64,000 bases of DNA from Thiosocius sp963736445 (GTDB taxonomy: Bacteria; Pseudomonadota; Gammaproteobacteria; Chromatiales; Chromatiaceae), in contig CAVTOY010000010.1 of the NCBI GenBank assembly GCA_963736445.1, positions 165,260 through 229,259 of the forward strand, given 5' to 3'. Below the pieces are notes generated by a model that was not told where the DNA came from, searched no databases, and worked only from the letters and a program-made list of their open reading frames with translations. The position numbers were made by a program, and so were the translations under genes. Positions 49,813-58,819 of this stretch are shown one piece after another; position 1 is the stretch's first letter, and the number at the start of each line of letters is the position of its first letter.

Positions 49813-50826
49813 ATGTTAGACTTCGCCGGTTATAAAGCGGCTCATCTCGAATTCCTGCCGACGCCGCCCGCGTCTCGCGAGGTCACCACGTTGGAAAGCA
49901 TCAGCCTGCGACGGCACTACAGCCGCAACACCCTGTTCCGCATCGCCATTCTCGCTGTGCTGGCAGCAGGGGTCGGGATCTGGAAATTCGAACTGATCAA
50001 CACGGTCTATTTCAAGGATCAGCTTACCCAGATCGGCCTCGTTATCAACGGCGCCATCCTCGTGCTCTTCCTGATCGGCCTGTTGCGCGCGGTCGGCATC
50101 CTGATTGGCTACATGCGCGAAGAGTCGGCCCTCACCCGCTTCGTCCGCAATATCGAGACACGGCCAGACAGTGATCCCCTCAGGGGGGTGCGCACGGGCA
50201 GCATGATCGCCCGGCGCTATGCCACGCTGCGTCGACTGCATGAGGCTCGCACGCCGATCAATCAGAACGCGCTGGCGGCAACCCTGGTGGCGAGCGAGAG
50301 CACGCGCAATGGTCTGCCACGCTTTATCAACAATATCTTGATCCTCACAGGCGTCTTCGGGACCATCGTGTCTCTGTCAATGGCGCTGATCGGGGCCTCC
50401 GATGTGCTCGAGAATGCGATCAGTGCGACCGGGATGGGCATGGTGATCCACGGCATGTCCACCGCGCTGTCGACGACCATTACCGCGATCGTGTGCTATG
50501 TGTTCTTCGGCTATATTTTTCAGCGCCTGACGGACGCACAGACCAACTTGATCAGCGGCGTGGAGCAGGTCACCACGACCTATCTGATGCCCAGGTTCCA
50601 GGTCCAGACCGATAACGTGCTGTATGAGTTCACCGGCCTGATCCAGTCGCTGCAGGGCCTCGTCGACCAGTTACAGAAATCCCAGGCCGGATTCGAGTCC
50701 GCCCAGGACGAACTCGCCGATACGCTGGCGATGTATCGCGACAAGATGGACGGCCTGGACGACCATCTCGACACCATCAAGCAGCAGCTGCGCTCGGGCT
50801 TCCGTCTGCGCGACGACGAAGCATGA
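49813..50826 (+). CDS. MotA/TolQ/ExbB-like ion-channel protein
   Basis: The product has 337 aa with four membrane helices (about 42-62, 75-98, 170-195, 210-232) and a large cytoplasmic loop, with a conserved ILTGVFGTIVSLSMAL helix. The final about 100 residues are coiled coil. ATG 49813 has no clear ribosome site; a TTG at 49891 with GAGG ahead is an alternative. Its stop overlaps the MotB-like gene by 4 bp, the standard arrangement for a stator or rotary ion-driven pair. It is not the flagellar motA by context. Confidence 0.75.
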   Translation: MLDFAGYKAAHLEFLPTPPASREVTTLESISLRRHYSRNTLFRIAILAVLAAGVGIWKFELINTVYFKDQLTQIGLVINGAILVLFLIGLLRAVGILIGYMREESALTRFVRNIETRPDSDPLRGVRTGSMIARRYATLRRLHEARTPINQNALAATLVASESTRNGLPRFINNILILTGVFGTIVSLSMALIGASDVLENAISATGMGMVIHGMSTALSTTITAIVCYVFFGYIFQRLTDAQTNLISGVEQVTTTYLMPRFQVQTDNVLYEFTGLIQSLQGLVDQLQKSQAGFESAQDELADTLAMYRDKMDGLDDHLDTIKQQLRSGFRLRDDEA

Positions 50827-51860
50827 GCCAGGACGGCTTCACCGACCTGCGCCTGAACCGCGGCGGCAATGACGCGAATGAGGGATTCTGGCCGTCATTC
50901 ACTGACATCATGACCGTGGTGGTGATGATCTTTCTGATCTCCATGGTCGTGCTGCTAGTGCGCAATATGGAGCTGGTCAATCAACTGCGCGCCACCATGG
51001 AGGCCGAGCGCATCGCCGCGGAGCTGGCGCGTGCCACTGGCGAAGAGAAAGACACCCTGTCGAGCGCGCTGCATCGTGCCGAGGAGCGTGTGCAGCACCT
51101 GCAGCTAGAGGTGATGCGGCTGCAGGACAAGGGGCTGCGCAGCGAGACCCTGATCGCCGAACAGCTTCGCGCGATTACCGGGCTGACCAACCAGCGGGAC
51201 GATCTGGCCCAACAGGCGGCGCAACTCGCCATATTGCGCGAACGCCTGCAGACCGATGTCGAGAAACGTCAGGCGCAGCTGAATGCCGCGCTGCAGGAGG
51301 TCGACAGCAAGCAGCTACAACTCAGCGCCGCCCAGCGGAGCGTCAGCAACCTCGAGGAAAGCCTCGACGCAATGCGCACCCGCTATGCGGAGCGTCGGGA
51401 ACAGATCGATCAGCTGCAGCGCACAGTGTCCGAACAGCGGCAGAGTCTCGAGCGGGCCAGCGAGCAGGAGCAGGACATCGAACGCCGCTACCTGGTGCTG
51501 GCCGACGACTACGACAATCTCAAGCTCAAGTACGACAAGCTGGTGCGCCCGGCGCGCACCTCGGCCGGTCGACATCTGATCGAGGTGCGCTACGCGAAAC
51601 GAGATGGCAGCTACCAGATTGCGTGGCGCGAGGGGAACACAGACAGCTTCCAGGAGATCAGCCGCACCCGGCTCGATCAGGTGCTCACCCGGCTATCTCG
51701 GGAAAAGGAGAACGGCCTCTACGTAAAGGTCATCTTTCCCGAAAACAGCGGACTTTCTTACAACGAGGCCTGGGAATTCACCAGCCACCTACACAGCAAC
51801 TACGACTACTATTTCAAGGCCGAGTCCGGTGCTGAAGACGACGGGTCAGGTCAGCCTTGA
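50823..51860 (+). CDS. MotB/ExbD-like single-span partner with coiled coil
   Basis: The product has 345 aa. One TM helix (about 24-47) carries the proton-binding Asp28 in FWPSFTDIM, as in MotB/ZorB. Then follow about 200 residues of coiled coil and a 95-residue C-terminal domain (LYVKVIFPENSGLSYNEAWEF) that is not the OmpA peptidoglycan-binding fold. It forms an ion motor with the upstream protein. The output is unknown, since the peptidoglycan anchor is missing. Confidence 0.7.
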   Translation: MSQDGFTDLRLNRGGNDANEGFWPSFTDIMTVVVMIFLISMVVLLVRNMELVNQLRATMEAERIAAELARATGEEKDTLSSALHRAEERVQHLQLEVMRLQDKGLRSETLIAEQLRAITGLTNQRDDLAQQAAQLAILRERLQTDVEKRQAQLNAALQEVDSKQLQLSAAQRSVSNLEESLDAMRTRYAERREQIDQLQRTVSEQRQSLERASEQEQDIERRYLVLADDYDNLKLKYDKLVRPARTSAGRHLIEVRYAKRDGSYQIAWREGNTDSFQEISRTRLDQVLTRLSREKENGLYVKVIFPENSGLSYNEAWEFTSHLHSNYDYYFKAESGAEDDGSGQP

Positions 51861-52870
51861 CGGGATCCGCCGCACGCATCCCGGTCAATCTGATCACCGG
51901 CTTCCTTGGCGTCGGCAAGACCACGGCGGTGCGCCATCTGCTTGAGCAGCGGCCCGCAGCAGAGACTTGGGGTGTACTGGTCAATGAGTTCGGGGAGATA
52001 GGCATCGACGGCAGCCTGCTGGCAGGCCAGACAGCGCCGGTGCAGGAAGTCGCCGGAGGTTGCCTGTGCTGTGTGGCCGCCCCGGCGTTTACCACCGGAC
52101 TAAATCGTCTGATACGCCAGCATCGTCCGGACCGCATCCTGATCGAGCCGAGCGGTCTGGGTCATCCGGCACAGGTGCTTGAGACGCTGAGCGGTCCCCT
52201 CTATGAGACAGTGCTCGACGTGGGCGCCACGCTTTGCCTGCTGGATATCCGCCATCTGGCGTCGCCGCGCCATCGCGAACACCCGACCTTTCAGGATCAG
52301 CTCCATCTCGCCGACGTGCTGGTCGCCAACAAGATCGACCTCGTCGCGGCCACTGCACAGCTCGCCTTCGAGGAATTTGCCGCCGAACTGCGGCCGCCCA
52401 AGCAGCGTGTCGCGATGGTCGAACACGGCATGCTCGATCCGGCCTGGCTCGACCTAGGTCGCAGCGCCGAACGCCGGGCGGCCTTCCCCGAGGCACATGC
52501 GTTTTTAGTTGAGAGCGGCACGCCCGTCGCAGATGGCCAGCAGCAAAGCGACGACGACTGGTTGCGCATTGAAGGCCGCGGTGATGGCTACCATCGCGTC
52601 GGCTGGCTCATCCGACAAGCGACGCCCTGCGACGCATCGATGCTGATGGCATGCGTCGACAACATTTCCGCCGAGCGCAAGAAGGGCGTGTTTCTGACCG
52701 AAAAGGGTTGGCGCAGTGTCAATCAAAGCGAGTGGGGGTCGATCGACACGCCCGCCGACGGTCGCTCACGCCTCGAGGTCATCGATCCCAGCCCGGTAGA
52801 TGCATTGGCGCTCGACACCCGACTGCGCCGGGTCTTGCGCGCAGACTGCCCTACATCCTCCGTCGGCTAG
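51857..52870 (+). CDS. CobW-family (G3E) GTPase / metallochaperone
   Basis: The product has 337 aa from a TTG overlapping the MotB-like stop (TTGA). GTPase motifs are GFLGVGKTTAVRH (about 12-24), the metal-binding CLCC at about residue 58, DIRHL, and NKIDLV. The CobW C-terminal domain begins at about 240. These proteins load Zn or cobalamin-type metals onto clients. Tight coupling to the motor genes is unusual. Confidence 0.88.
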   Translation: MTGSAARIPVNLITGFLGVGKTTAVRHLLEQRPAAETWGVLVNEFGEIGIDGSLLAGQTAPVQEVAGGCLCCVAAPAFTTGLNRLIRQHRPDRILIEPSGLGHPAQVLETLSGPLYETVLDVGATLCLLDIRHLASPRHREHPTFQDQLHLADVLVANKIDLVAATAQLAFEEFAAELRPPKQRVAMVEHGMLDPAWLDLGRSAERRAAFPEAHAFLVESGTPVADGQQQSDDDWLRIEGRGDGYHRVGWLIRQATPCDASMLMACVDNISAERKKGVFLTEKGWRSVNQSEWGSIDTPADGRSRLEVIDPSPVDALALDTRLRRVLRADCPTSSVG

Positions 52871-52881
52871 GCTAGCCGGAC

Positions 52882-53241
52882 TCAGGACGACGAGGACTTG
52901 ACCTTTTCTTTGATGCGTGCGGCCTTACCGGTGAGGCCGCGCAGGTAGTAGAGCTTGGCGCGCCGGACATCGCCACGCCGCATGACCTTGACCTCGGCCA
53001 CGCTTGGGCTGTAGGCCTGGAATACCCGTTCGACCCCCTCTCCGTGGGAGATCTTGCGCACGGTGAATGAGGAATTCAGTCCCCGATTACGCTTTGCGAT
53101 ACACACGCCTTCAAATGCCTGCAGACGCTCACGTTTGCCTTCGACCACCTTGACCTGAACGACCACGGTGTCGCCCGGACCGAAGTCCGGCAGCGTCTTG
53201 CCCATCTGTTCTGCTTCCAGTTCCTGGATGATATTGCTCAT
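52882..53241 (-). CDS. rplS: 50S ribosomal protein L19
   Basis: The product has 119 aa, starting MSNIIQELEAEQM with the L19 core FAGDTVVV-like GPGDTVVVQVKVVEG and GVCIAKRNRGLNSSFTVRK. It is the last gene of the rpsP-rimM-trmD-rplS operon. Confidence 0.98.
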   Translation of the reverse strand: MSNIIQELEAEQMGKTLPDFGPGDTVVVQVKVVEGKRERLQAFEGVCIAKRNRGLNSSFTVRKISHGEGVERVFQAYSPSVAEVKVMRRGDVRRAKLYYLRGLTGKAARIKEKVKSSSS

Positions 53242-53259
53242 CGCCGCTGCTCCTGTACC

Positions 53260-53997
53260 TCAGGTGCCCTTCCGGGCACGGATGAATTCGTCGAGTAACA
53301 CCTGTTCCTCGCTGCTCAACCGGCGTCTCTCAAGAAGATCCGGTCGGCGCAACCAGGTCCGCCCCAGGGCCTGCTGCAGCCGCCAGCGACGTATCAGGTC
53401 ATGATTACCGGACGTCAAGACCTCCGGTACCCTGCGCCCCTCGATCTCCTCGGGCCGCGTGTAATGCGGGCAATCCAACAGACCGTCCGCATAAGAATCC
53501 TGTTCGGCCGAATCCGCATGCCCCAACACCCCGGGTAACTGCCGGATTACCGCATCCATCAACACCATCGCCGGCAACTCACCACCCGAAAGCACGTAAT
53601 CGCCGATCGACCACTCTTCGTCCACACTGGCATCGATGAGCCGCTCATCGATGCCCTCATAGCGTCCAGCCAGCAGCACCAGACCCGGACGGCCAGCCAT
53701 GTCCTGCACGGCGTCCTGGTCGAGCCGGCGCCCCTGGGGGCTGAGGTAGACCACTGCACTGGCCGGCGCCACCGCCCTGGCGGCGCTGATCGCCCGGCGC
53801 AGCGGTTCGACCATCATGACCATTCCCGGACCACCACCGTAGGGTCGGTCATCGACCGTGCGGTGCATATCACCGGCAAGGTCCCGTGGATTCCACAACA
53901 CCAGCTGAACCTGACCGCGCTCGATGGCTCGCCCGGTAACGCCGACGCGCATCGCCTCGAACATCTCCGGAAAGAGGCTGATCACATCGAAGCGCAT
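53260..53997 (-). CDS. trmD: tRNA (guanine37-N1)-methyltransferase
   Basis: The product has 245 aa from ATG 53997 (MRFDVISLFPEMF). Trefoil-knot SAM site: GRYEGIDERLID and IGDYVLSGGE; PYGGGPGMVM near residue 60. It methylates G37 of tRNAs and prevents frameshifting. Confidence 0.97.
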   Translation of the reverse strand: MRFDVISLFPEMFEAMRVGVTGRAIERGQVQLVLWNPRDLAGDMHRTVDDRPYGGGPGMVMMVEPLRRAISAARAVAPASAVVYLSPQGRRLDQDAVQDMAGRPGLVLLAGRYEGIDERLIDASVDEEWSIGDYVLSGGELPAMVLMDAVIRQLPGVLGHADSAEQDSYADGLLDCPHYTRPEEIEGRRVPEVLTSGNHDLIRRWRLQQALGRTWLRRPDLLERRRLSSEEQVLLDEFIRARKGT

Positions 53998-54121
53998 GCC
54001 AATTCCTATGCCGACCAAGCCGACATTTCACCGCTTTCTAGTTCGTTTCTCGTCGGCGACTGGGGCTCGCCACAGATCATTGGCCCCGCGCCGCAAACTT
54101 TATGATGCGAAACTCACCATT

Positions 54122-54673
54122 TTAGAATTCCGGGTCCCAGTCGACCCGCATCTCTCCCGCAGCAAGATCCACCTCGCGTACCACCTGCTGCCAGACATAG
54201 GGGACCAGTCGTTCCCGCTCCCCCTGCACCACGATCACGTCGTTGGCGCCGGTCTCGAACAGCTGCACGATACGACCGAGATCGACACCCTGGACCGTGA
54301 TCACGTGCAGCCCGATCAGGTCGGCCCAGTAAAACTCGCCCGGCCTGGTCGTTTCCGGCAGCTGCTCTCGCGGGACCGTGACCTCCGCGCCAATCAGCGC
54401 CTCGGCCCCGTCGCGGTCGTTGCATCCGACCAACTTCGCAACCACGACCTTACCCTGGCGCCGCCCTGCATCCACCGACCAGACCTCGCGTCGACCGCCC
54501 CTCACCAAATGCCAGGGCGAATAGCCGACGATATTCTCGCGGGGACTGGTCTCCGATCGCACACGCACCCAGCCTTGGATGCCGTGCGCCCCGGAAATGC
54601 GACCGAGGGTGACGAAGCGCTGCTCGCCACCCTCGGCAGTTGTCCTATCGTTCGTTACGACCGGGTCGCTCAC
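54122..54673 (-). CDS. rimM: 16S rRNA processing protein RimM
   Basis: The product has 183 aa. GRISGAHGIQGWVRV at residues 27-41 is the RimM signature, and a PRC-barrel half carries YWADLIGLHV and VPYVWQQVVREVDLAAG. It acts in 30S head assembly with S19. It lies between rpsP and trmD. Confidence 0.96.
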   Translation of the reverse strand: MSDPVVTNDRTTAEGGEQRFVTLGRISGAHGIQGWVRVRSETSPRENIVGYSPWHLVRGGRREVWSVDAGRRQGKVVVAKLVGCNDRDGAEALIGAEVTVPREQLPETTRPGEFYWADLIGLHVITVQGVDLGRIVQLFETGANDVIVVQGERERLVPYVWQQVVREVDLAAGEMRVDWDPEF

Positions 54674-54720
54674 GGCAAGTCTCCGCGACAGGCCGCTACC
54701 GGCAACGACTAGCGGCTGAA

Positions 54721-54975
54721 TCAGCCCTGCGCTGTCTTGCGGTAGCCGTCGACCAGCTTGCGGGCGCGGTCGCTCAGCTGGCCGCCCACGGACACCCAGT
54801 GATCGACACGCGCAAGATCGATGCGCAACGATTCTTCACCTTCGACCGCGATCGGGTTGTAGAAACCCAGTCGCTCGATATAGCGACCACCCCGCGCACG
54901 GCGCGAATCGGCGGCGACGAGGTGGTAGAAAGGACGCTGTTTCGCGCCCGATCTGGCAAGACGGATCGATACCAT
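54721..54975 (-). CDS. rpsP: 30S ribosomal protein S16
   Basis: The product has 84 aa: MVSIRLARSGAKQRPFYHLV, then GRYIERLGFYNP, typical S16. It is the first gene of the operon; a TTCACA-N16-TAGAAT promoter lies upstream. Confidence 0.98.
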   Translation of the reverse strand: MVSIRLARSGAKQRPFYHLVAADSRRARGGRYIERLGFYNPIAVEGEESLRIDLARVDHWVSVGGQLSDRARKLVDGYRKTAQG

Positions 54976-55040
54976 GTTTTGTGGCCTTCAGTTCTGAGTC
55001 TGTGGGGCTCAGGACGCTGCCGTCCCGAGAGAAACCGCGC

Positions 55041-55068
55041 ATTCTACGCAAAATTCGCGCGTTGTGAA
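55041..55068 (-). promoter_or_regulatory. Sigma-70-type promoter of the rpsP operon
   Basis: On the - strand, -35 TTCACA (55063-55068) and -10 TAGAAT (55041-55046) are separated by 16 bp, about 65 bp upstream of rpsP. Confidence 0.45.
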
Positions 55069-55110
55069 GTAGTAAATTGCCGTCAAGTCACGGGTTTGGT
55101 GGGAGAGGGT

Positions 55111-55620
55111 ATGAACGAAGGCAGCGGCAGAGACGATCGGTCGATGATCCATCGCGGCGCCGACCGCAGCTCCCCCTACCCGGTCAGCCGTCTGGCGCCC
55201 AGCTTCGGCCTCGCCGACCTGGCCCGTGAGATCGAACAGGCCGATCAGATGGTGGCCGGCCGCCTCGGTGCGCAGCTGGAGGTAATCGCCGAGCAGGTCA
55301 GATCGTTACAGGCGCAGGCTCGGCGAGTCCTCGAGCAGGCCCGCGAAGACCAGCGATTGCATCACGCGCGCTGCGGATTTCAGCGCAAACCTGGCCACAT
55401 CTACCACCTTTATGAAGAGCCAGACGGTAGCCTGGCCTTCTCGATGCTGTCCCCGGGCGACTGGGGCGGCGATCCTCCCAAGCCCTTCCGCGGCTCTTTT
55501 CGGCTGCAGAGCGATTTGAGCTGGACACCGGCAGAGACCGTCGAAAAAACGGACGACAGCCGGCGGTTGGTTGCGCGTCTGCTGGGCGGCCCGCTGAGTC
55601 TCGACGACGGCGGCGCCTGA
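55111..55620 (+). CDS. DUF2452 family protein
   Basis: The product has 169 aa from ATG 55111 (GGGAGAGG site). The central part has GLADLAREIEQADQMV, then QRKPGHIYHLYEE and SMLSPGDWGG. This matches DUF2452, small cytoplasmic proteins of unknown function. The gene is between rpsP (divergent) and ffh (convergent). Confidence 0.8.
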   Translation: MNEGSGRDDRSMIHRGADRSSPYPVSRLAPSFGLADLAREIEQADQMVAGRLGAQLEVIAEQVRSLQAQARRVLEQAREDQRLHHARCGFQRKPGHIYHLYEEPDGSLAFSMLSPGDWGGDPPKPFRGSFRLQSDLSWTPAETVEKTDDSRRLVARLLGGPLSLDDGGA

Positions 55621-55637
55621 AACCGCACCGCCATCAG

Positions 55638-57035
55638 TCAGAATGGGAACCCTCCCCCACCACCCGGCGGCATGCCGCCGCCCGGAAAGCCGCCCGGCAT
55701 CTTGCCCTTCATGCCGCGCATCATCTTCGCCATGCCGCCACCCTTCATTTTTTTCATCATCTTTTGCATCTGCGTGAACTGTTTCAGCAGTTTGTTTACA
55801 TCCTGCACCTGGGTACCGGCGCCGGCCGCGATGCGTCTCTTGCGCGATCCCTTGATCACCGCGGGAAAGGTCCGCTCCTGTGGGGTCATAGAATTGACGA
55901 TCGCGATCAGCTTCTTGACCTCTTTATCACCGACCTGCGACTTCACCGCCTCCGGGACCTGATTCATGCCGGGCAACTTGTCCAGCAGACCGGCCATGCC
56001 GCCCATACTGGCCATCTGCTCCATCTGCTCCTTGAAGTCGATCAAGGTGAAACCTTCGCCTTTGTGGATCTTCTTCGCCAGCTTGGCGGCTTTATCCTGA
56101 TCGACCTTGGCCGTCACTTCTTCGACCAGCGACAGCACGTCGCCCATACCCAGAATGCGTGACGCAACGCGGTCCGGATAGAAGGGTTCCAGTGCACTGG
56201 TCTTCTCGCCGATGCCAAGGAACTTGATCGGCTTGCCGGTGATCTGGCGAATCGACAGCGCGGCACCGCCGCGTGCGTCCCCGTCGGTCTTGGTCAGGAT
56301 AACGCCCGTCAGCGGCAGTGCGTCGTTGAACGCCTTGGCGGTATTGGCCGCATCCTGACCGGTCATTGCATCCACCACGAACAATGTCTCGACCGGCTCC
56401 AGTTCAGCATGCAGCGCCTGGATCTCCCCCATCATCTGCTCGTCGATATGCAGCCGGCCGGCAGTGTCGACAATCAACACGTCGAAATAGCCCTTGCGCG
56501 CGGCCGCAATCGCCGAGCGCACAATCGCCAGCGGCTGCTGATCCTGGCTGGACGGGAAAAACTCGGCCTCCACCTCCGCCGCCAAGGTCCTCAACTGCTC
56601 AATAGCGGCCGGCCGATAGACGTCAGCGCTGACCACCATGACCTTTTTCTTCTCGCGTTCCTTGAGCAGGCGCGACAGTTTGGCCACGCTGGTCGTCTTG
56701 CCCGAGCCCTGCAATCCCGCCATCAGGATAACCGCCGGTGGCTGCGCAGCAAGATTCAGCTGCTCATTGGCCTCGCCCATGACACTGACCAACTCGTCAT
56801 TGACGATCTTCACCAACACCTGACCCGGGGTCAGGCTGCGCAGCACCTCTCCACCGAGCGCCTTGGCGCGTACCTGCTCGACGAACGCCTTGACTACCGG
56901 TAGGGCAACGTCTGCCTCCAGCAGGGCCATGCGCACCTCGCGCAGGGTATCGCGGACATTGTCTTCGCTGATTCGGCCCTGGCCGCGTACCTTCTGTAGC
57001 ACACCGCCAAGGCGGTCGGAGAGATTCGCAAACAT
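55638..57035 (-). CDS. ffh: Signal recognition particle protein Ffh
   Basis: The product has 465 aa from ATG 57035 (MFANLSDRLGGVLQKVRGQG). The GTPase G domain has GLQGSGKTTSVAKL (about 107-120), DTAGRLHID, TKTDGDARGG. The M domain ends in a Met/Gly-rich tail (MKKMKGGGMAKMMRGMKGKM). It binds 4.5S RNA and signal sequences. An open frame upstream of 57035 shows no homology. Confidence 0.97.
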   Translation of the reverse strand: MFANLSDRLGGVLQKVRGQGRISEDNVRDTLREVRMALLEADVALPVVKAFVEQVRAKALGGEVLRSLTPGQVLVKIVNDELVSVMGEANEQLNLAAQPPAVILMAGLQGSGKTTSVAKLSRLLKEREKKKVMVVSADVYRPAAIEQLRTLAAEVEAEFFPSSQDQQPLAIVRSAIAAARKGYFDVLIVDTAGRLHIDEQMMGEIQALHAELEPVETLFVVDAMTGQDAANTAKAFNDALPLTGVILTKTDGDARGGAALSIRQITGKPIKFLGIGEKTSALEPFYPDRVASRILGMGDVLSLVEEVTAKVDQDKAAKLAKKIHKGEGFTLIDFKEQMEQMASMGGMAGLLDKLPGMNQVPEAVKSQVGDKEVKKLIAIVNSMTPQERTFPAVIKGSRKRRIAAGAGTQVQDVNKLLKQFTQMQKMMKKMKGGGMAKMMRGMKGKMPGGFPGGGMPPGGGGGFPF

Positions 57036-57113
57036 GGTTTCGATCCGTCTGTCGGGGAAGGTGAACTTGCAGAGCCCGTCATTATACGGGTGCAGGCGCT
57101 GAATCGTTATGCC

Positions 57114-57938
57114 ATGATTTCGCCCGGCATGAACATGACTCTGATCGCATTTCCGGCAGCGCTGCTGTATCTCGCCGGCGGCCTGAGCACCGGCCTGCGG
57201 CTGTTCGGCAGCGCGGACAGTTGGCGCCCCCCGCGCAGCCTCGGCATCCGCCTGGGTTTCGCCGGCCTGTTTCTGCACGCAGTCATGCTCTACGTTGAGC
57301 TGTTCACCAGCGGTGGGCTCAACCTGAGCTTCTTCAACGCCGTCTCGCTGGCCGCGTGGACGGCTGCAGGCCTGCTGCTGCTCTCGGCATTAAGTCAGCC
57401 AGTCGACAACTTGGCGATTCTGGCGCTGCCCATGGCCGCTATCACGCTGCTGCTCGATCTGAGGTTCCCCGGCCAGCGCTTGCTCGGCGACAATGCGGAC
57501 TGGTCGCTGGGCGTTCATGTATTGACCTCGATGCTCGCTTACAGCCTGCTGACGCTGGCCAGCGTGCAGGCAATCCTGCTCGCGGTGCAGAACCACTACC
57601 TGCGACGTCACCATCCCGGTGGCTTTATCCGTGCCTTGCCCCCACTGCAGACCATGGAATCACTGCTGTTCGAGATGATCAGCATTGGCTTTGCGCTGCT
57701 GAGCGTCAGCCTGATCACCGGTTTTTTGTATCTCGACGACATGTTCGCGCAACACCTGGTGCACAAGACTGTGTTGTCGATTGCAGCCTGGGTAGCCTTC
57801 GCGGTGCTGCTGTGGGGTCGCTACCGGTTCGGTTGGCGTGGACGCAAAGCGATTCGCTGGACGCTGGTCGGCTTTGCGGTATTGATGCTCGCCTACTTCG
57901 GCAGCAAGGCGGTGGTCGAGCTGATCCTGAAGCGCTAG
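57114..57938 (+). CDS. CcsA/YpjD-like inner-membrane protein (cytochrome c assembly family)
   Basis: The product has 274 aa from ATG 57114 (starts at 57129 or 57135 also fit). About eight membrane helices; the family segment LGVHVLTSMLAYSLLTLASVQ and the late FAVLLWGRYRFGWRGRKAIRW are typical. Family members are implicated in heme handling, but the function of this ffh-linked branch is not established. It is divergent from ffh. Confidence 0.83.
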   Translation: MISPGMNMTLIAFPAALLYLAGGLSTGLRLFGSADSWRPPRSLGIRLGFAGLFLHAVMLYVELFTSGGLNLSFFNAVSLAAWTAAGLLLLSALSQPVDNLAILALPMAAITLLLDLRFPGQRLLGDNADWSLGVHVLTSMLAYSLLTLASVQAILLAVQNHYLRRHHPGGFIRALPPLQTMESLLFEMISIGFALLSVSLITGFLYLDDMFAQHLVHKTVLSIAAWVAFAVLLWGRYRFGWRGRKAIRWTLVGFAVLMLAYFGSKAVVELILKR

Positions 57939-57960
57939 CCTGGAAATCTCACCAGGCTAG
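57935..57960. terminator. Bidirectional hairpin between the CcsA-like gene and fliT
   Basis: CTAGCCTGG-N8-CCAGGCTAG is a 9-bp perfect stem. It includes the TAG stop of the + strand gene and ends 3 bp before the fliT end. It has no clear U-run on either side. Confidence 0.5.
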
Positions 57961-57962
57961 TC

Positions 57963-58274
57963 TCAGCAGCCGGCGGCGTGATAGGCGCTGGTGGCCTTGC
58001 GGCCGCGGTTTGCCCGGCCAAGCTCTTGTGCGATCTGGTCGCGCACTTCCATGCTCTTCGCCATCAGATGCTTGTCCAGATCGAGGATGGCGCGGACCCG
58101 TTCCGCGACCACATCGTCGGCTGGCGCATGGGTTGCGAACGCCTGCTCGAGCAGCGTGCGGCGTTCCGGTTCGAGGGCGATCACGGCATCCCAGTCACCG
58201 GCATCACCCAGATCGACCATGCGCCGGCTCATCGTCAGCGCGTCGTCCAGGAGTCGATAGCGCGAGAGGGACAC
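57963..58274 (-). CDS. fliT: Flagellar protein FliT-like
   Basis: The product has 103 aa, helical, with MSRRMVDLGDAGDWDAVIAL and ERRTLLEQAFATHAP matching the FliT layout (export chaperone for the FliD cap). It lies 3 bp after fliS, as expected. The sequence is poorly conserved generally, so the call leans on context. Confidence 0.7.
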   Translation of the reverse strand: MSLSRYRLLDDALTMSRRMVDLGDAGDWDAVIALEPERRTLLEQAFATHAPADDVVAERVRAILDLDKHLMAKSMEVRDQIAQELGRANRGRKATSAYHAAGC

Positions 58275-58277
58275 GGC

Positions 58278-58718
58278 TCACAAGGCCCCTTCGCTGGCGG
58301 CGAGCGCATCGCCGCTCGCTCTGCGGACATCGTCAGGCATTGCATCCCAGGCGCCCTTGATCTCCAGCATTAGATCGATGACCTCAGTCAGTGCCTGTGC
58401 GTCGTTGCGCGCCGAGGCGTCGATCATGCGGCGCAGCATGTAGGCATACAGATCGTCGAGATTGACCGCGATAGAACCACCCGTCTCCATATCCAGGCTG
58501 CTCCTTAGCCCATTGACGATCGACATCGCCCAAGTGATCTGTTGGCTCTTGCCCTCCAGGTCGTTGCGCTCGATACAGCCTTTCGCGGTAGCCGCCTTTT
58601 CCAGGGCACCCTCCATCAACATCTGTACGAGTCGGTGAGGGCTCGCATAAGCCACCTCGGATTCGGCCGCAATCTTGCCGTATTTCGCTGCACCGGTGTT
58701 CTTTTTTCCGTAGGACAT
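58278..58718 (-). CDS. fliS: Flagellin export chaperone FliS
   Basis: The product has 146 aa from ATG 58718. It contains EVAYASPHRLVQMLMEGAL, then SSLDMETGGSIAVNLDDLY and YMLRRM, the standard FliS pattern. It binds the C-terminal helices of flagellin in the cytoplasm. It is between fliD and fliT. Confidence 0.93.
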   Translation of the reverse strand: MSYGKKNTGAAKYGKIAAESEVAYASPHRLVQMLMEGALEKAATAKGCIERNDLEGKSQQITWAMSIVNGLRSSLDMETGGSIAVNLDDLYAYMLRRMIDASARNDAQALTEVIDLMLEIKGAWDAMPDDVRRASGDALAASEGAL

Positions 58719-58819
58719 CGAGTGGTTTCCAGTTGATTGCCGAACACTTTCTCTAGCGACCGTGGCCAACGAAAATAAAGGGACTTGGTTTCTCCGGTTT
58801 CGAGCAGGTTGCGCACGGA

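Noticed and set aside
54640..55110. A long + strand frame running through rimM and rpsP into the DUF2452 gene
   Set aside because: The first 157 codons are antisense to ribosomal genes; the DUF2452 gene starts at 55111 after a good ribosome site.
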